Below, in pieces: positions 48,313 to 60,950 of a stretch of DNA of 64,000 nt. Both the position numbers and the translations under genes were made by a program. Each line of letters starts with the position of its first letter. Within the stretch, counting starts at the first letter, position 1. Origin of the DNA: Cylicocyclus nassatus (lineage: Eukaryota; Nematoda; Chromadorea; Rhabditida; Strongylidae); NCBI GenBank assembly GCA_958299035.1, contig CATQJL010000223.1, positions 50,574,302 through 50,638,301 on the forward strand, in the 5' to 3' direction. A model generated the notes under the pieces. The model worked only from the letters and a program-made list of their open reading frames with translations. It had not been told where the DNA came from and ran no database searches.

Positions 48313-48454
48313 GCATATTTTGTTCAGCTGCAAAAGGCGCACAGAATTAACGTTAATTCTGACGCGGGACCTGCAGCTGAAGCAGGCCTTAGCAGCAGCA
48401 GACATTAATTCTGTGCGCCTTTTGCAGCTGAACGATGCTGAACAAAATATTCGC
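48313..48454. repeat. Foldback 2 of the cluster
   Basis: Left GCATATTTTGTTCAGCTGCA AAAGGCGCACAGAATTAA; right TTAATTCTGTGCGCCTTTTG CAGCTGAAC..AACAAAATATTCGC. The right arm has a small duplication (GATGCTGAAC). Confidence 0.82.
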
Positions 48455-48688
48455 TTACTCTGGCACCGGAGGGCAAGCGTTAGACGACAAAACGTGCAAA
48501 ACGCAGTCAACGTAAAGCCCGTAAGTCAAAACTATGTGCAATTTTGTTTATGGCGTCGAGTAATGTATCGGCCCCCGACCCCCCACCTCTCCCTGTTTTT
48601 GGCGGAGGAGACGTTTTGCACGGGGATATTTGGGGTCCAAAAAATCGGGTTTGTCACCGAACGCCCTACACCCTCTGGCAACTACTTA

Positions 48689-48833
48689 GGTAGGTGCCAG
48701 AGTAAGCGAATATTTTGTTCAGGTTGGGGTCCCGCGCAGAATTGACGTCACTTGGATCGACGCCAGCATGGTGAGAGCCGTCAATTCTGCGCGAGACCTC
48801 AACCTGAACAAAATATTCGCTTACTCTGGCACC
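48689..48833. repeat. Foldback 3 of the cluster
   Basis: The same outer arm as foldback 1 (TAGGTGCCAGAGTAAGCGAA / TTCGCTTACTCTGGCACC) with a different loop (CGTCACTTGGATCGACGCCA). Confidence 0.86.
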
Positions 48834-49083
48834 CGCCATACTTACCCCTCTTGATCCGCTTGATCCGCTTAGTCCGCTTCATGCAAAACGCGCGCACACA
48901 GCAGTCTGTCATTTGGCGCCGCGTAGGTAAAAAGGAATTTCGTATAGTTAAGGAAATTCGCTATACGCGGCGCCAAATGACGACGGCTGAGTGCGCGCGT
49001 TTTGCACGAAGCGGACTAAGCGGATCAAGCAGATCAAGCGGATTAAGCGGATCAAGCGGATCAAGAGGGGTAATTATGGCGGG
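48832..49083. repeat. Foldback 4 of the cluster, with AGCGGATCA tandem units
   Basis: Left CCCGCCATACTTACCCCTCT followed by two to three CTTGATCCG units; right arm with about seven AGCGGATCA units, then AGAGGGGTAATTATGGCGGG. Centre TTTGGCGCCGCGTA / TACGCGGCGCCAAA. Confidence 0.85.
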
Positions 49084-49088
49084 TGCCT

Positions 49089-49358
49089 CTGGCACCTACC
49101 TACCTTTTGTCCAGCTGCAGAAGGCGCGCAGAATTAACGGCAGGTAGTAATTTGGCGTCATGTCGGGAGGAAAGCGGCGTCCTCCACACAACAAGTTTTT
49201 ATCCTGTGAGTGTCTTATCTATCTCATCCTTGAAGGCCTCCACATCATCCTCCCATTCTCTGCGAGGGCATTTCATTATATTTTCATCTCCCGACGTGAG
49301 CCAAATTACTACCTGCCGCTAATTCTGCGCGCCAGCTGAACGCAACAGTCGCTTAGTC
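49089..49358. repeat. Foldback 5 of the cluster
   Basis: Left CTCTGGCACCTACCTACC..CAGCTGCAGAAGGCGCGCAG then AATTAACGGCAGGTAGTAAT; right AATTACTACCTGCCGCTAAT TCTGCGCGCCAGCTG..CAGTCGCTTAGTCTGGCC. Arms are more diverged than in the others. Confidence 0.7.
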
Positions 49359-49755
49359 TGGCCTTTTCGAGAAGGGCGCAATGCAAGTCGCAGTGCTGCG
49401 GCACTAGTATACGGCGGGCGCGTCATCTGCAAACCTGCTAAGTGGGCAGGGTGAACGGCTGGGCGGAGTACTAGCACCAGATTACGTCCTTTCCTGAGCG
49501 GATTTCTCGCTCCAGAAGCAATCTTTTGCTGCGCAACTTGGGAACTTGCCTAGAGTGGAGCCCACGCTAGTATGCGATCACAACTTCGTCAACCCCACTT
49601 TGGGTAGACGGTGCCTTTAAACAACCTCCCGTACTTTGCATAATCGCTTCACTTAACTTGAAGCTAACATCTGCGCAGAAACGACAGCGGGAAAATTGAG
49701 AAAGCCTGATACATGACCAATGGCCGCGAACTCATTGTCACGTCCATGCAACCTT

Positions 49756-49941
49756 AGGGAACGGCCATAGGTTGTCGGTGTTGTCGATGTTGTCGATGTT
49801 CTCGGTGTAGTCGGGGTTGTCGGGGTCAGAGACAGTTTAGTGAGCGCGCGAAACGTGGAGGCTATCATGAGGTCCTGCAACGACTGGCAACCTGGGCAAC
49901 CCCGACAACATCGACAACACCGACAACCTATGGCCGTTCCC
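49756..49941. repeat. Foldback with 9-base TTGTCGGTG/TTGTCGATG units
   Basis: Left GGGAACGGCCATAGGTTGTC then about six TTGTCGRTG/GTTGTCGGG units; right arm with four mirrored CCCCGACAACATCGACAAC-type units, then CTATGGCCGTTCCC. Confidence 0.82.
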
Positions 49942-50797
49942 TCACGAAAATAACCTATCTAATTTGGCATGAAAGAAGCTGCACGGCGCGGAAGGCACAT
50001 AAAACAAAGTGTAGACGATAGGAAACTCACCGCGGTCATCATAGTCTGAGTCTGTGCCTAATGACATGAACCGGTCGAATCTTCAATGGGAACGTATAAA
50101 TCTACCCGGTGTATCAGTAAACAAAAGGTAGTTCATAGATGGTAGCGCAAAACGCCTCTTTGCACAAGATAGATACAATAATACCTGTATTGATCATAAT
50201 TGCTTTATCGCTAGCATCAACTCGCGATGGGCGCGGGGAGCACACTTCGCTGAGGATGCTTCAATTGACTACTGTATGAGAGGTGTTCATGAAGTCACCA
50301 GAGGCGCCCAATCATCTTTTACATGGTACACATACGCTGAGAAGAGCAACTGGGCGAAAACACACTAAATTTCGAAGAACACTTGAGCGATCTTCCACGA
50401 ATCCACCCGCTCATTTAAAGCAGGCAGCATAGCGCAGAAAAAAAACAGATCGAATAGAAATCTATAAAGTTCCTAATGAAGAATTATAAATTCAATAAAC
50501 ACAGCCACTTTCACCTTCACCGGCCTGACAAATGAATGACCGAGTAGTTAAGGTGAATAACAAAAACAAACAGTGAAAACAAACGAGAACACTGTAAAAA
50601 ACGAATATTGTCAACAATGGCTAGACCACACAGGCATTGTCGGCGGTCGCAAGCCTAGTGCAGAAGAATACTATACGCATCATAGCACAAAACGAAAGCT
50701 CTATGCTAAGGTCGTGAAAGTGGTTGGGATCTGATTCGATACTATAGGATTGAGGACATTAGAGGTGACAGCACATGAGCAAAGCTTTAGCATGGCA

Positions 50798-53700
50798 CTA
50801 CTCATTCTCTGTTGGAGTCATGACCACAGAAGATCCTCCTCCAAATATTTGCGCTTGCGGGAACAACGTATGAGCTTGCTTCACGAATGCGTCCAACTGA
50901 AAGGAAAAAAGTCATTAAGTGAATGTAGTATATCGTTTCCTCAATGCCCATGCCTAGACTTTCAATTAATATATCTGCTTTCGATTTGAATCCATGGGCA
51001 GATAAAGTATGTGAAGTAATGATGATGAATCCGAAAGAGCAGGAACAAAATGAGAGTTACAGCTCACCTCTTCCTTACTCCATGTTCCATGTCGTCCGTA
51101 TTTGATTGCATCGTACAATTCCATAACCGTTTTCAAAGTTCTACCCGTAAGTTTCTCGTCCTCTAACGACTTTATAAGCCAATTCTTCGTGGTAGATTCA
51201 CTACCAGGATCAAGGATCAAGTTGCATTCAGAAACTGAAATCAAGCTTGATACTTTTAAATTGAGAGCTATACAGCTTTCGCTTAACAATGTTCAAACAT
51301 CCAAAGTATGCAAGCGAATATTTCTAAGCAGAATACGAAAGTCAGCTCTTTGATTCAGTGCGCTGCGACTGCGGAAGCACTAATACCACCCATCAACCAT
51401 TCTGAACACATTAAATCATCCACAATTTCCTCCAAAGCTTTTTGCAGCAACACAACTGCTAACAAAGACAGCTGCTCTATTCTTGTTGCAATGAGTGTTT
51501 AAGAAATGATTTTAAAAAACTTCCTGTTTCCGAGATTTTTAATCAGTGTGTGAATTACTTTCTAGCATCGCATATGGCTTGAAGTTCAAGAATTATAAGA
51601 AGATCAAAATATAAGTCTCCTAAACAGGAGACCGAATAATAATTTGCTGCGAAAATCACAGAACATTGTTCTATCTTTACTTCTGAGAAACACCTGCCAG
51701 CAATTATCTTTACGTGCAACGCTAGAAAGCAACACGACTTATACCTTCCAGATTTGAAAACGTGAGATCTAATACGGAAAGAATCGTAACTCCAATTCAA
51801 AAAACATCAGATAGCAAAAAACGCAATGTGGTCCCGAAGCGCGCGGAATTCTAGCACCTTTAGGGTTATTGGTTCACTAGTAGATCAAAAAAAAGAGGTC
51901 AAGTTTTCAAATTTGAGATGTGTAAGACTTTCGGACCTACATGATACCATAATGATATCTCGAAAAAAGCGAACGAATTCATGAACAAAGCCGATTCTGC
52001 AATGAATATTACCTGCGATACGATGACGAAGACTATTCAGGTGTTGATGCTTGAAGGTCTCATTCAACGCTGTCGGATCCGTCTCCGCAAACAACTGAGA
52101 GGACATTTCTTCAACTAAACTTCCAACGACGCCAGACAATGCAGCATTCTCCTCTGTAAAAGAAATATTTTGACTCGAACCCAGTTTCAAGATCCCGACT
52201 TACTGTATTTCAAAAATTTGATGCGACAGACATGAAGACGTGGATCAGTTTCATCAAGCAGGGTAGCTTGCTTGAGGCACTTGAGCATAAGAAGTGGTTT
52301 ATTCTGTAAAATGCAAGCAATAAAAGCTGAGATGTGCAAAGAGTCGAGACGATAGAAAAAAAGGAAGTGAAGAGAAATGGGAAAAAGAGAGATACAGCGT
52401 CACACATGCGAGTTATAAGGAATTTTCATGCCATGCAAGGGTGATGTCGAAAATTGTCGCTAACCTTTTTCAGATACACTTCAAAAGCAATATTGTAGGC
52501 AGTGATATGTTTGCTGCCCAGCATATGCAAATGTTGAACGAACTTGGACGCTTCATCAAGAGGCTTCTCAGTCTTCAGTAGCGCGTCCGCATCGAATTGC
52601 ATGGCCGGATTCGTGTATACTTCCTTCTGATGAACAGCGATTTTGAAATAAGAAAAAAGAAGAGAAAAGTGCGCACATAATCCACCAGAAAAATACCAGC
52701 TACCTTATTCATGTTCTTTCTTTGTTCCTGTTCCTTCTCTTGTTGTTTCTTTTGCTGTTTCTTCAGCTTCTTCAGGGCAGCTGCCGAGAGCCCATCAACG
52801 GGCTCCGTTCCACCCGAAAAGTCTTGAGGGCGATCAACCATGCGAAGATAAATCTGAAAAAGTAATTGGCATGATCACTTCAAACAAGTGGTAGTATGAT
52901 ACGTCGTGATAAGAAAACCTGCTTAACAACACGGTAAAAAATGTGTGAGAGAGAGGAAACGTAACCGACACACAGCCTTGATGGAGCTCTAACACTGTGT
53001 AATTGCATACCAAGCAAAGACCGGAAGTCAGCAAGGGTGGCTCACTACGGTGGTATTCGTTTATTGCAAGCGTGCTCTTACAAGCGCATGAGTTAGATTG
53101 TTCCCTGGACTAGCTAAGGTTGCGAAAGAAATGTAGGAACCAAAGTTTATAAGTTGTTAAACAGATAAGTCATGATCACGCAAGAATTAAGCATTTGTGG
53201 AATCATTCGTATAAAAAACCCAGATAATATATTTCGCTAGAAATCGAGTTTTTGCCCGGACACGGCTTTTGGGGCGTCAAGAAAACTTTGTGTTTACGAA
53301 ATCATACAAAAGAACATAGAACTGGGAAAGAGTGCATAAAAGTAAGACGCATAACTAACCTTTGCAGCGATTATTGCAGCATGGTAATAGAAATCGTGTG
53401 TACGGAGAACGTCTTCTAAACGAAGCAGCTGTATGTACGAGCACAACGTTGTTTTCCTAAGGCAATAAGTATGGAAATCGTATTGGTCCTCAATCATTCC
53501 TATAAAGTGCTGAAAAACGGAACAATAGTACCCTGTAAAAGAGTAATGGACAAAACCAACCTGTTCTATTTGATGCACTTTTTTCAAGGCCTCACCGTAA
53601 CGGCCTTCCCTAAAGTGACAACGAGCACACTCCAACTCGTACCACATGCACTGCATTTCATTGAGAGTCGTCGAAGCTCGGTCCCCTTCCTGAAATAAAT

Positions 53701-56700
53701 TCAAACAGCGATCAAGTATGGAAAAATGTATCAAAATTTGGAAAAACGTTGACGTAAATTATAACAGAGATTACTGCGCAAAAGAGAATCGCTCATCAAA
53801 ACAGCAGTCAGCTCGACACATAACGAAAAGTGAAATTGCTAACAAGATTTTGATTGCTGTAATTCATTCAACCCAAGAAGCTTCGTGACCAAATAGATGA
53901 AAAATAGCGTCTCGGATCGCGAAACAGCGAGCAGAAGTTATGCACAACGAGCAAAATCAAAACCAAAGAAGATGCTGACAATCTTACTGAACGCACAGAT
54001 CTTGCGCAAAACAATCAGCTAGCCTGACCTACTCACGACGAAATTTTCTCCAAAAGAGCAAAGCAATGTCTAAACTTTTACTCTCCTGTACCACTAGGTC
54101 CTGCTGTACCAAATGAAGCAAAGCACGATTCTATTGACAATGAGTTACTTCACACTGGCGCGAAGAAACTTGAAAAGGAATGCTGCTTACCCTCGTAAAT
54201 TTGCCGCACATCTTCTCCGCACGTTCCATCTGCCCAGCACGAAGCAGGTATTTGGCAGCTTTACTGTTGATATAGCGGTCAGCCGTATCCAAAGATTGCG
54301 CTTCATCCATGAGCCTTGCCGCTTCAGAGTAATCTCCAGCATGCTAAAACAATTTCGCTCAAATGTATGGAGCATGACAATAACAAAAATTTGCAAAAGT
54401 CAACAAAAATTTTGCACACGTACAGCCAAGAGAATGTCAGAAATTTAAAAAGAAGACAATAATGGAAGCTGTAATTGAAGAGCGTTGTACCTCAAAAGGT
54501 ATGCGAGCGAAAGAGCCTAGAGTGAGCACGAATGAAGTCGCTGTGCACTGGCACGATTACCAGAGTCACTACGCAGCACTAACACTTTACCTTTCATTGC
54601 CCACAAAAGAAAAAAATACTGACGAGCTAGACAGTAAAGCCTCTTACCTTATATATCTTTGCTTTTACCATTAATGTCTCTATGAGAGTAGGGGTGTGCG
54701 CATATGCCGACTCGACATATTTCATTGCCACTGGAATATTGCCAACTCGATCAAAGTGTTGAGCGACTAATAAGTAAAGCCAAAGAGCAGATGTAGGAGA
54801 TTCCATTTCATCACCGTCCCCTGAAAAATTCGGTAATCTCTCCTGTCTCACTGATCATGTTATATGACGGGAATCGTCAACGCGAAACATGGGAGGTAAG
54901 ACCGAAAATGCACATGACATACCATGGAGCGATCCTCCACGGTAGCCATTCGTTTCTACATGTTTCACATAATCCAGCAGTAATTGCTCGATGATGTTAA
55001 CCTAAGAAGAAAAAACATTGCACAGAAACTGAAACAGAAGAACCTACCTTGCTAGGACTGCTGTACAAAGGGACTAGATTTTTGAAAAGACTAGGAACAC
55101 CCTTCCGCAACCCTTTCACGATCCATTCATCAAGACGATGAGCAAGCTCCGGTCCTTCTAGCAAGTATAGTGGTTGCCGTCGAGGAGCCGCAGCACGCTT
55201 ATACCGGTCAGCAAAATAGTCATACATGGCTATACGGTCGGCAATGGGAGCACCTATACGATCTGAGTTAGTACAAAAAGTGCGCAAGATGGAAAGCAAA
55301 CAAAGTTTGCGCACTTTCACCTAAGCCGATGCAGTTCTCGAGCCTATCGTAATAGTCTATATTTTCCGGATTTCGATCAATGAGCTGGCGGTAGACTTTT
55401 TCAGCTTCTTCCAGCCTTCCAAGCTTCATCAAAATAGAACCTAAAATTAATTCCAGCAATTTACGGAAGGGTAAAGCAAACAAATGCACTATAGCAAACC
55501 TCTTCTTTCCATATAAGATACTTTATCTACTATGACAGTGGCGTTCTCCTCAAGTTTTGACAGTGCCTCTTCAAGCTGGCCCGCTTCACAAAGAATCATG
55601 TTCTGATAGAGGACAAGTTCCGAGTACTCGAAGTCGTACGAAGAAGGCTACAATGATCGCTGTAACTTGATCAAAAAATACTATTCCACAAACAAAACGA
55701 CAGAACAGATCAATTCCACAGCTGATCGAAGATGCTCTACCTTCTTGTGATATACAGGTTATTACCAGCCGTATATGACTGAAGTAAAGCTGTCGATGCT
55801 CTCATACAGAGATTGGGAAAACTTTTAGAAGCTAGTTGAAGATAATGGCGGCATTTTGTTGATAAGCGGCGAAGTAAAGCATGACTGAAGTGCTTACCTA
55901 CGCAGCACTAATATCTTGCGCAAGCACAAATACAAATGGGTAAAAAAAATTGAACATTATCACAATTAAAAAGACAAAAACAAAGCAAAGACAAAACTTT
56001 TGAGAGCTGAGCTTAGAATCATGGACAAACACGAAAAGTTAAGGCACTATCCTACCTTATTGTTTTGAATGAATTCCACTAGTATATTGAGTGCCTTCTC
56101 ATAATCTTTCAAGAGATGATATGCTGTGGCGTAAGCAATCCAAGACACTTTCTGCGTTGGCCGAAGTCGCAGCAAATGATATCGAGATTCCTACATTGTG
56201 ATTACAACAGAGGTATCCTGGACTAAGCAAGAAAAACCAACTTTGTATCCCTCATAATCCCTCATTTGTATCTGGAGTAATGACAGATCTCTCAAAATCT
56301 GCATGTTGTCTTTGTCAAGGATCAAAGCTCGCTTGTATGCCTAAACCGGACAGATGTCCATAAAAATCAATGAAAACAGAAAAAAAGGAATACCTTGATT
56401 GCCTCGTCGTATTTTTTATCTGACCTTTGGACAAGCCCGTATACATGCCAGCAAACATAAGATTTTAGATCAGCCTAAACACAGCAATGATAAATGGAAG
56501 ACTATACAAAGAACCAAAAAGTACTCCTAACCTTCAGACCTCTTTTTACACATTCCTGTGCTTCTTGTTGCTTACCCATGCAATTCAGAATGAGCCCCTT
56601 CATTGCTAAGGTTTCTGTAATGAGTACCATGCGAGCATAAAATCAAAAATAGGAAAGGACCCACCTCCATGTTCAGCGAAATTTGGATTGCTTAGAATTG

Positions 56701-56892
56701 TCCTCGCATACTTTAGTCCAAAGCGATATTTCTTTTGTTCGTATGATTTCTGCAGAAGCAACAGACATTAAATGGATAAAAAATTGAAGCTACTAAACAG
56801 ATAGCTCATAAAATGCTCACTATGATTTTTTTGAACAGGCCCAACTCCTTTGATGGCAAAGGCTGACTACTTGACTGACCCGGGGGAGTCAT
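50798..56892 (-). CDS. NAA15: NAA15, auxiliary ribosome-anchoring subunit of NatA N-terminal acetyltransferase
   Basis: NAA15 (hpo-29 in C. elegans, from memory) is the TPR scaffold that holds the catalytic subunit NAA10 at the ribosome exit tunnel. Twenty exons, all phase-consistent: 56892-56821, 56749-56665, 56614-56532, 56474-56394, 56340-56242, 56190-56056, 55647-55500, 55440-55321, 55262-55048, 55001-54923, 54820-54648, 54343-54191, 53689-53561, 53509-53360, 52853-52704, 52626-52465, 52303-52204, 52153-52013, 51234-51068, 50896-50798 (stop TAG). The product is 846 residues (human 866). Family blocks: [20 protein letters not shown] at the N-terminus, [82 protein letters not shown] charged lysine/glutamine coiled coil ([19 protein letters not shown]) sits where the human protein has one. 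The ATG at 56892 fits the family start. No broken exon. Confidence 0.95.
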
Positions 56893-59072
56893 CCCTAAAA
56901 CCTAAACAAATGCTCGATAATGATAACTAGTGAAATCACTATCCGAGAGAAAATACGCCGATACTTCTGAATAAAATAAAAACAGATACTAGACAACGTA
57001 CTCATCAAGATTTGGAGAAGAAAAAGTCTACACCCTACCTTCAACTTGTGAAAAATGCTTTAAAATATTGAGCCGTAATTAAAGGAGGAGTTGGTATTAG
57101 AGCGCGCCAGCATTCTGCGAATCTACTGCCGTTGCGTCGCGCTTTGTTTTTGCGCTCTACCGATAGCTTGAACGAAGACGGTCAGATGGTGTAGATTTAC
57201 TTATTCATTTGATGAGCGCACATAAATTTTACTTGGTATTCCTATCGGAGTGAGTTAGAATGCTATACAAGTGACCTCATCTTGTATTTCGGCGGTGGTA
57301 TTTAGTCGCGATTATCGTGTTGGAAAAGCAAAACCGAAATGCAAGATGAGCTGCTGCAGTAAATTTGTAGCAGTTGTGGCTGATTCGCGAGGCGTTGAAA
57401 TCGCGTGATGTTTGCCCGGCCCTTTACCTACTTCTTAATGGTGACGGCAAAACGCGGGGAACCCGAGCATAAGGTGCAAAAATGGAAACCGTGTGCCTCA
57501 GCAATAAAAAGATGCCTGGCTTCTTTCGATTGTTTGAAAGTAAAGATACTTCGCTGGCAGCTCGCTCAGAGGCTGGTAGGTCGACTGCTAACCTTAAAAC
57601 GTTATCCGGAAGAGGGAGGAAGACGAAAGAAGAGAGTTGAAGGTATCCTATCTTTACCGACCCATTCTGACACAGCCTTGCTTTGCAACAGAGTCCAATC
57701 AGACAGTTGACAATAACACTGTTATTCAACAAGAACGCTAAGGTTCTCCAGGGGAGAAGAAGGGGAGGGTAGAAAAAAGACAATGTCTATAGAATTGGCG
57801 TTTTCCAAGATCCTGAACAGCCCCTAGGCCCCAACCATACTTCAAGCGATTTCGATCGCCACGCGATTTGGCAATCTGCCAAATCAATCATCGCAAACTA
57901 CCAATGTATAGTGTATACAAGTTTCGTGGATCAATGAAATGCTTTATCTTCTGTACATAAGAACGCGCCTTCGAAGACTCATGAATAGTCGGAGTTTTGT
58001 GAAATCGCCTCGTGACTGAAATCGCGTGAAGTATGCCTGTGGCGTTAAGCTTTCAAAATGTGATGCACATGACTTATCGGCTTGCTCAGTCCTCACGATG
58101 ATCTGAGTTTGTCGGGTCAAATTTTCTTTATTTTTTCTTTATTGTTACATCCGTTCAATATAATCTTCGAAGACAAGAACGAAGATTGACTTACACCGTT
58201 TTCTTTCCTAACTCTTTTGAGCAGTGAAGCATGCCAGAGTTCACTGAACTAAGATTTTTATTGATTTTCCGCGATTTCTGCTCAAATTTTGGAACTAAAA
58301 GGCTTCCTCCCTGAACTACAAATGCTGTTCGACAGCCTAAACAATGATGAACTTCAGTGTGCTCCTTTCTCCATAGCGACTTGGAAAACTTCCAGAACTT
58401 GATTTCTGCAAACTATAAAAGTTAATGACGTGAAACCCATTGGGGTTTAAAGAAGATGATATGTTTTGTACACATTAATGATTTTGACATATCATTAAAT
58501 TCATAACTCATCACCTCCGGCAGTTCTAGAAGCTTTGATGTCGGATATACAGTCTGTGTCAATCACGAACTCCTTTTTTTCGTAAGCGGAATCGCCATGC
58601 CAGAGGGAGGTTCGCGCCAGGTTCGGATATGGCTCGGGCAGTCAAACTGCGCTCATCAGTTGGAGGTTCGTACGCAGGGCCGACGTTGCTTATGTTAAGT
58701 ACGAAGGAGAGTACATAACTGACACAGACTGTACCAACAAAATTGTCATTATCACGTTGCTTTACCTACTGCTAATGCCGTGAGAAATATTCTTGAGGCC
58801 AAAATTTACCTCGGTGCAAGAATTTTCTTGGCATTACTGAAAGGCCTATTACGGCGAAAGGTTAGATGAAGAACTCTGTTCCTAACGTTATCGCTGATTA
58901 CGATTATGTTGATTCAAAACTCCTTATCCTGAGTTACGATAGTTTAGCGAAGATGAGACAGATAATAATACACGAAAGTTGTTGAACTTAGATAGGATTT
59001 TCTCTCGCACAAAGAATGGGAATTCTCTTGAGGACAAGCCTTCGAGACAACTGTGTAAACCCTCAGCTTGAT

Positions 59073-59381
59073 TACCCTAAAGTCCGTACAATAAGTCCGC
59101 CTATCAGATAAGTCCGCCCTATCAGATAAGTCCGCAGAAGAACTAACAGTTAAGTCCGCTTTCTTGACAACGAAAGTCGCCCTCGCGCCGCCAAAAGTCC
59201 TGCAGATAAGTCCGCTTTCCTATGCTCAAGATAGGCGAACTTATCTGCTGCGGACTTATCTGATAGTGGATTTAGGAGGACTTATCTGGTAGACGTTTGG
59301 CGGCGCAGAGGGCGTTTTTTCATCGATTTTTCGCGTCGAAACTGCAGATAAGTCCGGACTTATTGTACGGATTTTAGGGTA
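59073..59381. mobile_element. Foldback with CAGATAAGTCCGC units
   Basis: Ends TACCCTAAAGTCCGTACAAT and GTACGGATTTTAGGGTA are inverted. The left half has five AAGTCCGC units in one orientation; the right half has several GCGGACTTATCTG units in the other, and the CGCCGCCAAA / TTTGGCGGCG block is also mirrored. The TACCCTAA end resembles the 41118-41338 MITE. Confidence 0.82.
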
Positions 59382-59786
59382 GATAGATTATTCTGCTTCT
59401 GTCGTTTTGAAGTTGATCGGAAAAACTAGAAATTCAAATTTTCAAAATCCTGCGCGGGGTATAGCGTCCGCGCTGCGCACGGAGAGCAACGCTTTGCTTA
59501 CATGAAGGCAGTTCACGACTGGAAGAAGCGCAGAGAAAACAGGCGGCGAGAGTGCACGAGAAAAGAGGAGTGACGCGCAATACACAACTTGCGTACTCTT
59601 CGCGCTCTGCGCGGACGGCCTATACCGACATGTTGCTCACAAGTGACCACTCACCACAGAGGTTTTGATGGGACAGGTAAGATCTTGCCGCTTCAATGGC
59701 TGCCGCAGGACAGTATAAAAGTTCAAGTCATCTCAACAGATGTTCCGATTTTTTAATGGTGCACCACTTAGCAATCAGATATCAAA

Positions 59787-60690
59787 TATTAGGTTGTAAA
59801 GAAAGTTCCCGAGCAGTTTTAATAATTTTATTTCTAGACTCGTTTTTTTCGCACCCGGTTGAATCTTAACGACAAATAGTTCGTTTGATTCTGTAAAATT
59901 GAATCTAAGCATTAGACTCGCATCCATTTTTCATGAATGTCAAACCGTATTTGACATACACACCGAAAATAGAATTCTGTGCACTGTTAAAAATTTCACA
60001 ATTTTTCCCTCTGCTGCCATTTTTTCGCAGTGAATTAGAAACATTTAGTAGTTGGCCGCTCTGAATAAAGAGGCTCCCACTTCAATACTGCAGCTGTGCT
60101 CGGATTTTATAATGCGCGCACAAGAATTTCAAGCTCTCAAACTTGTCTTAAAGCGTATGGGTTTTCGCAGTTGGCATGGGTTCTTTTGTGGATCGTCACG
60201 TTTCGGTGAATGGCCAAAAGATGTGCAAGACATTACCCCAACAATATTTGCAGCATCAAAGATTTGATTCACTCCGTGGAAAGAAGGAAGACTTCAAACT
60301 TATTGACTCAAAAAATGGGGCATTTTTAGGGTGCAAAAATGGCAGATTTTCAAAAGAATTTCTTCTTACAGGCTCTAAATTTGTGACGTAGTCTATAAAC
60401 AGCCCCAGCCGAGTTCTACATAAGTGACGGATATGAGCTCTCCAGCTGTCTTCGTGCCTGAGAGATTCGTGCACCAACAGGCCGAATTTCAAGTCGACCT
60501 TTTTATCTCTGCGCATGCTAGTGTGTCGAAATGAAAAATGCTGAGGACCCAATAAAATAAGCTTGCGTTGTAGACAACATTGCCTTTGCAGCAAAGTTTG
60601 CAGCTCTCAAAAAAGACCAATCTGTTGAAGTTATAGCAGGTTGTAAAAGAAGTTTCGCAAGTGCCCTGTAACTTTCTTTACAACCTAATA
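59787..60690. mobile_element. Mariner-like element (TTAGGTTGYAAAGAAAG), copy 2
   Basis: Left TTAGGTTGTAAAGAAAGTTC, right AACTTTCTTTACAACCTAA with TA flanks. 904 bases. Internal phrases such as GAATTTCAAG..TTTTTATCTCTGCGCATGCTAGTG parallel those of the 32326 copy (TTCTGCGCATGCTAGTGGA). Confidence 0.7.
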
Positions 60691-60950
60691 AGTCTTTGAA
60701 AAATCCACCCCGGAGTTAATTCACTTGATCAAAGGCAACATCTACTCAAATTCGGCTTTCATGTTTTCATTTTTCTGAGGCTTTTCTATAATGTTGATTT
60801 TGGATAAGAGCGATTTACTTGTTGACCCCAAAACCTTCTTTGCGGAAGCCTCTACCGGCAGAGTGAAGGGCTCCGGCGCTACTTTACTCGTAAGTAACAA
60901 AATTCCGTTCTATGCAACAGAAAATCACGTAGTATGCGTCTTTACATATG

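Larger units (their letters stand above)
44197..50797. other. Foldback-rich spacer between NAA15 and phosphorylase kinase gamma
   Basis: 6.6 kb with no gene I can support. It is a mosaic of inverted-repeat elements (44641-44924, 46263-46470, 46468-46714, 48122-49358, 49756-49941) and of repeated phrases such as TTTRATGTCACRTTGGAG near 45785 and 45965. The long open frames here (up to 180 residues at 47866-48408) are by-products of the palindromes. It is GC-richer than the introns. Confidence 0.6.

Noticed and set aside
47866..48408. Longest open frame of the window (180 residues, plus strand) and its neighbours at 48308-48745 and 48752-49147
   Set aside because: They run straight through the foldback cluster and translate hairpin arms on both strands. 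No family resemblance and no splice-site logic.
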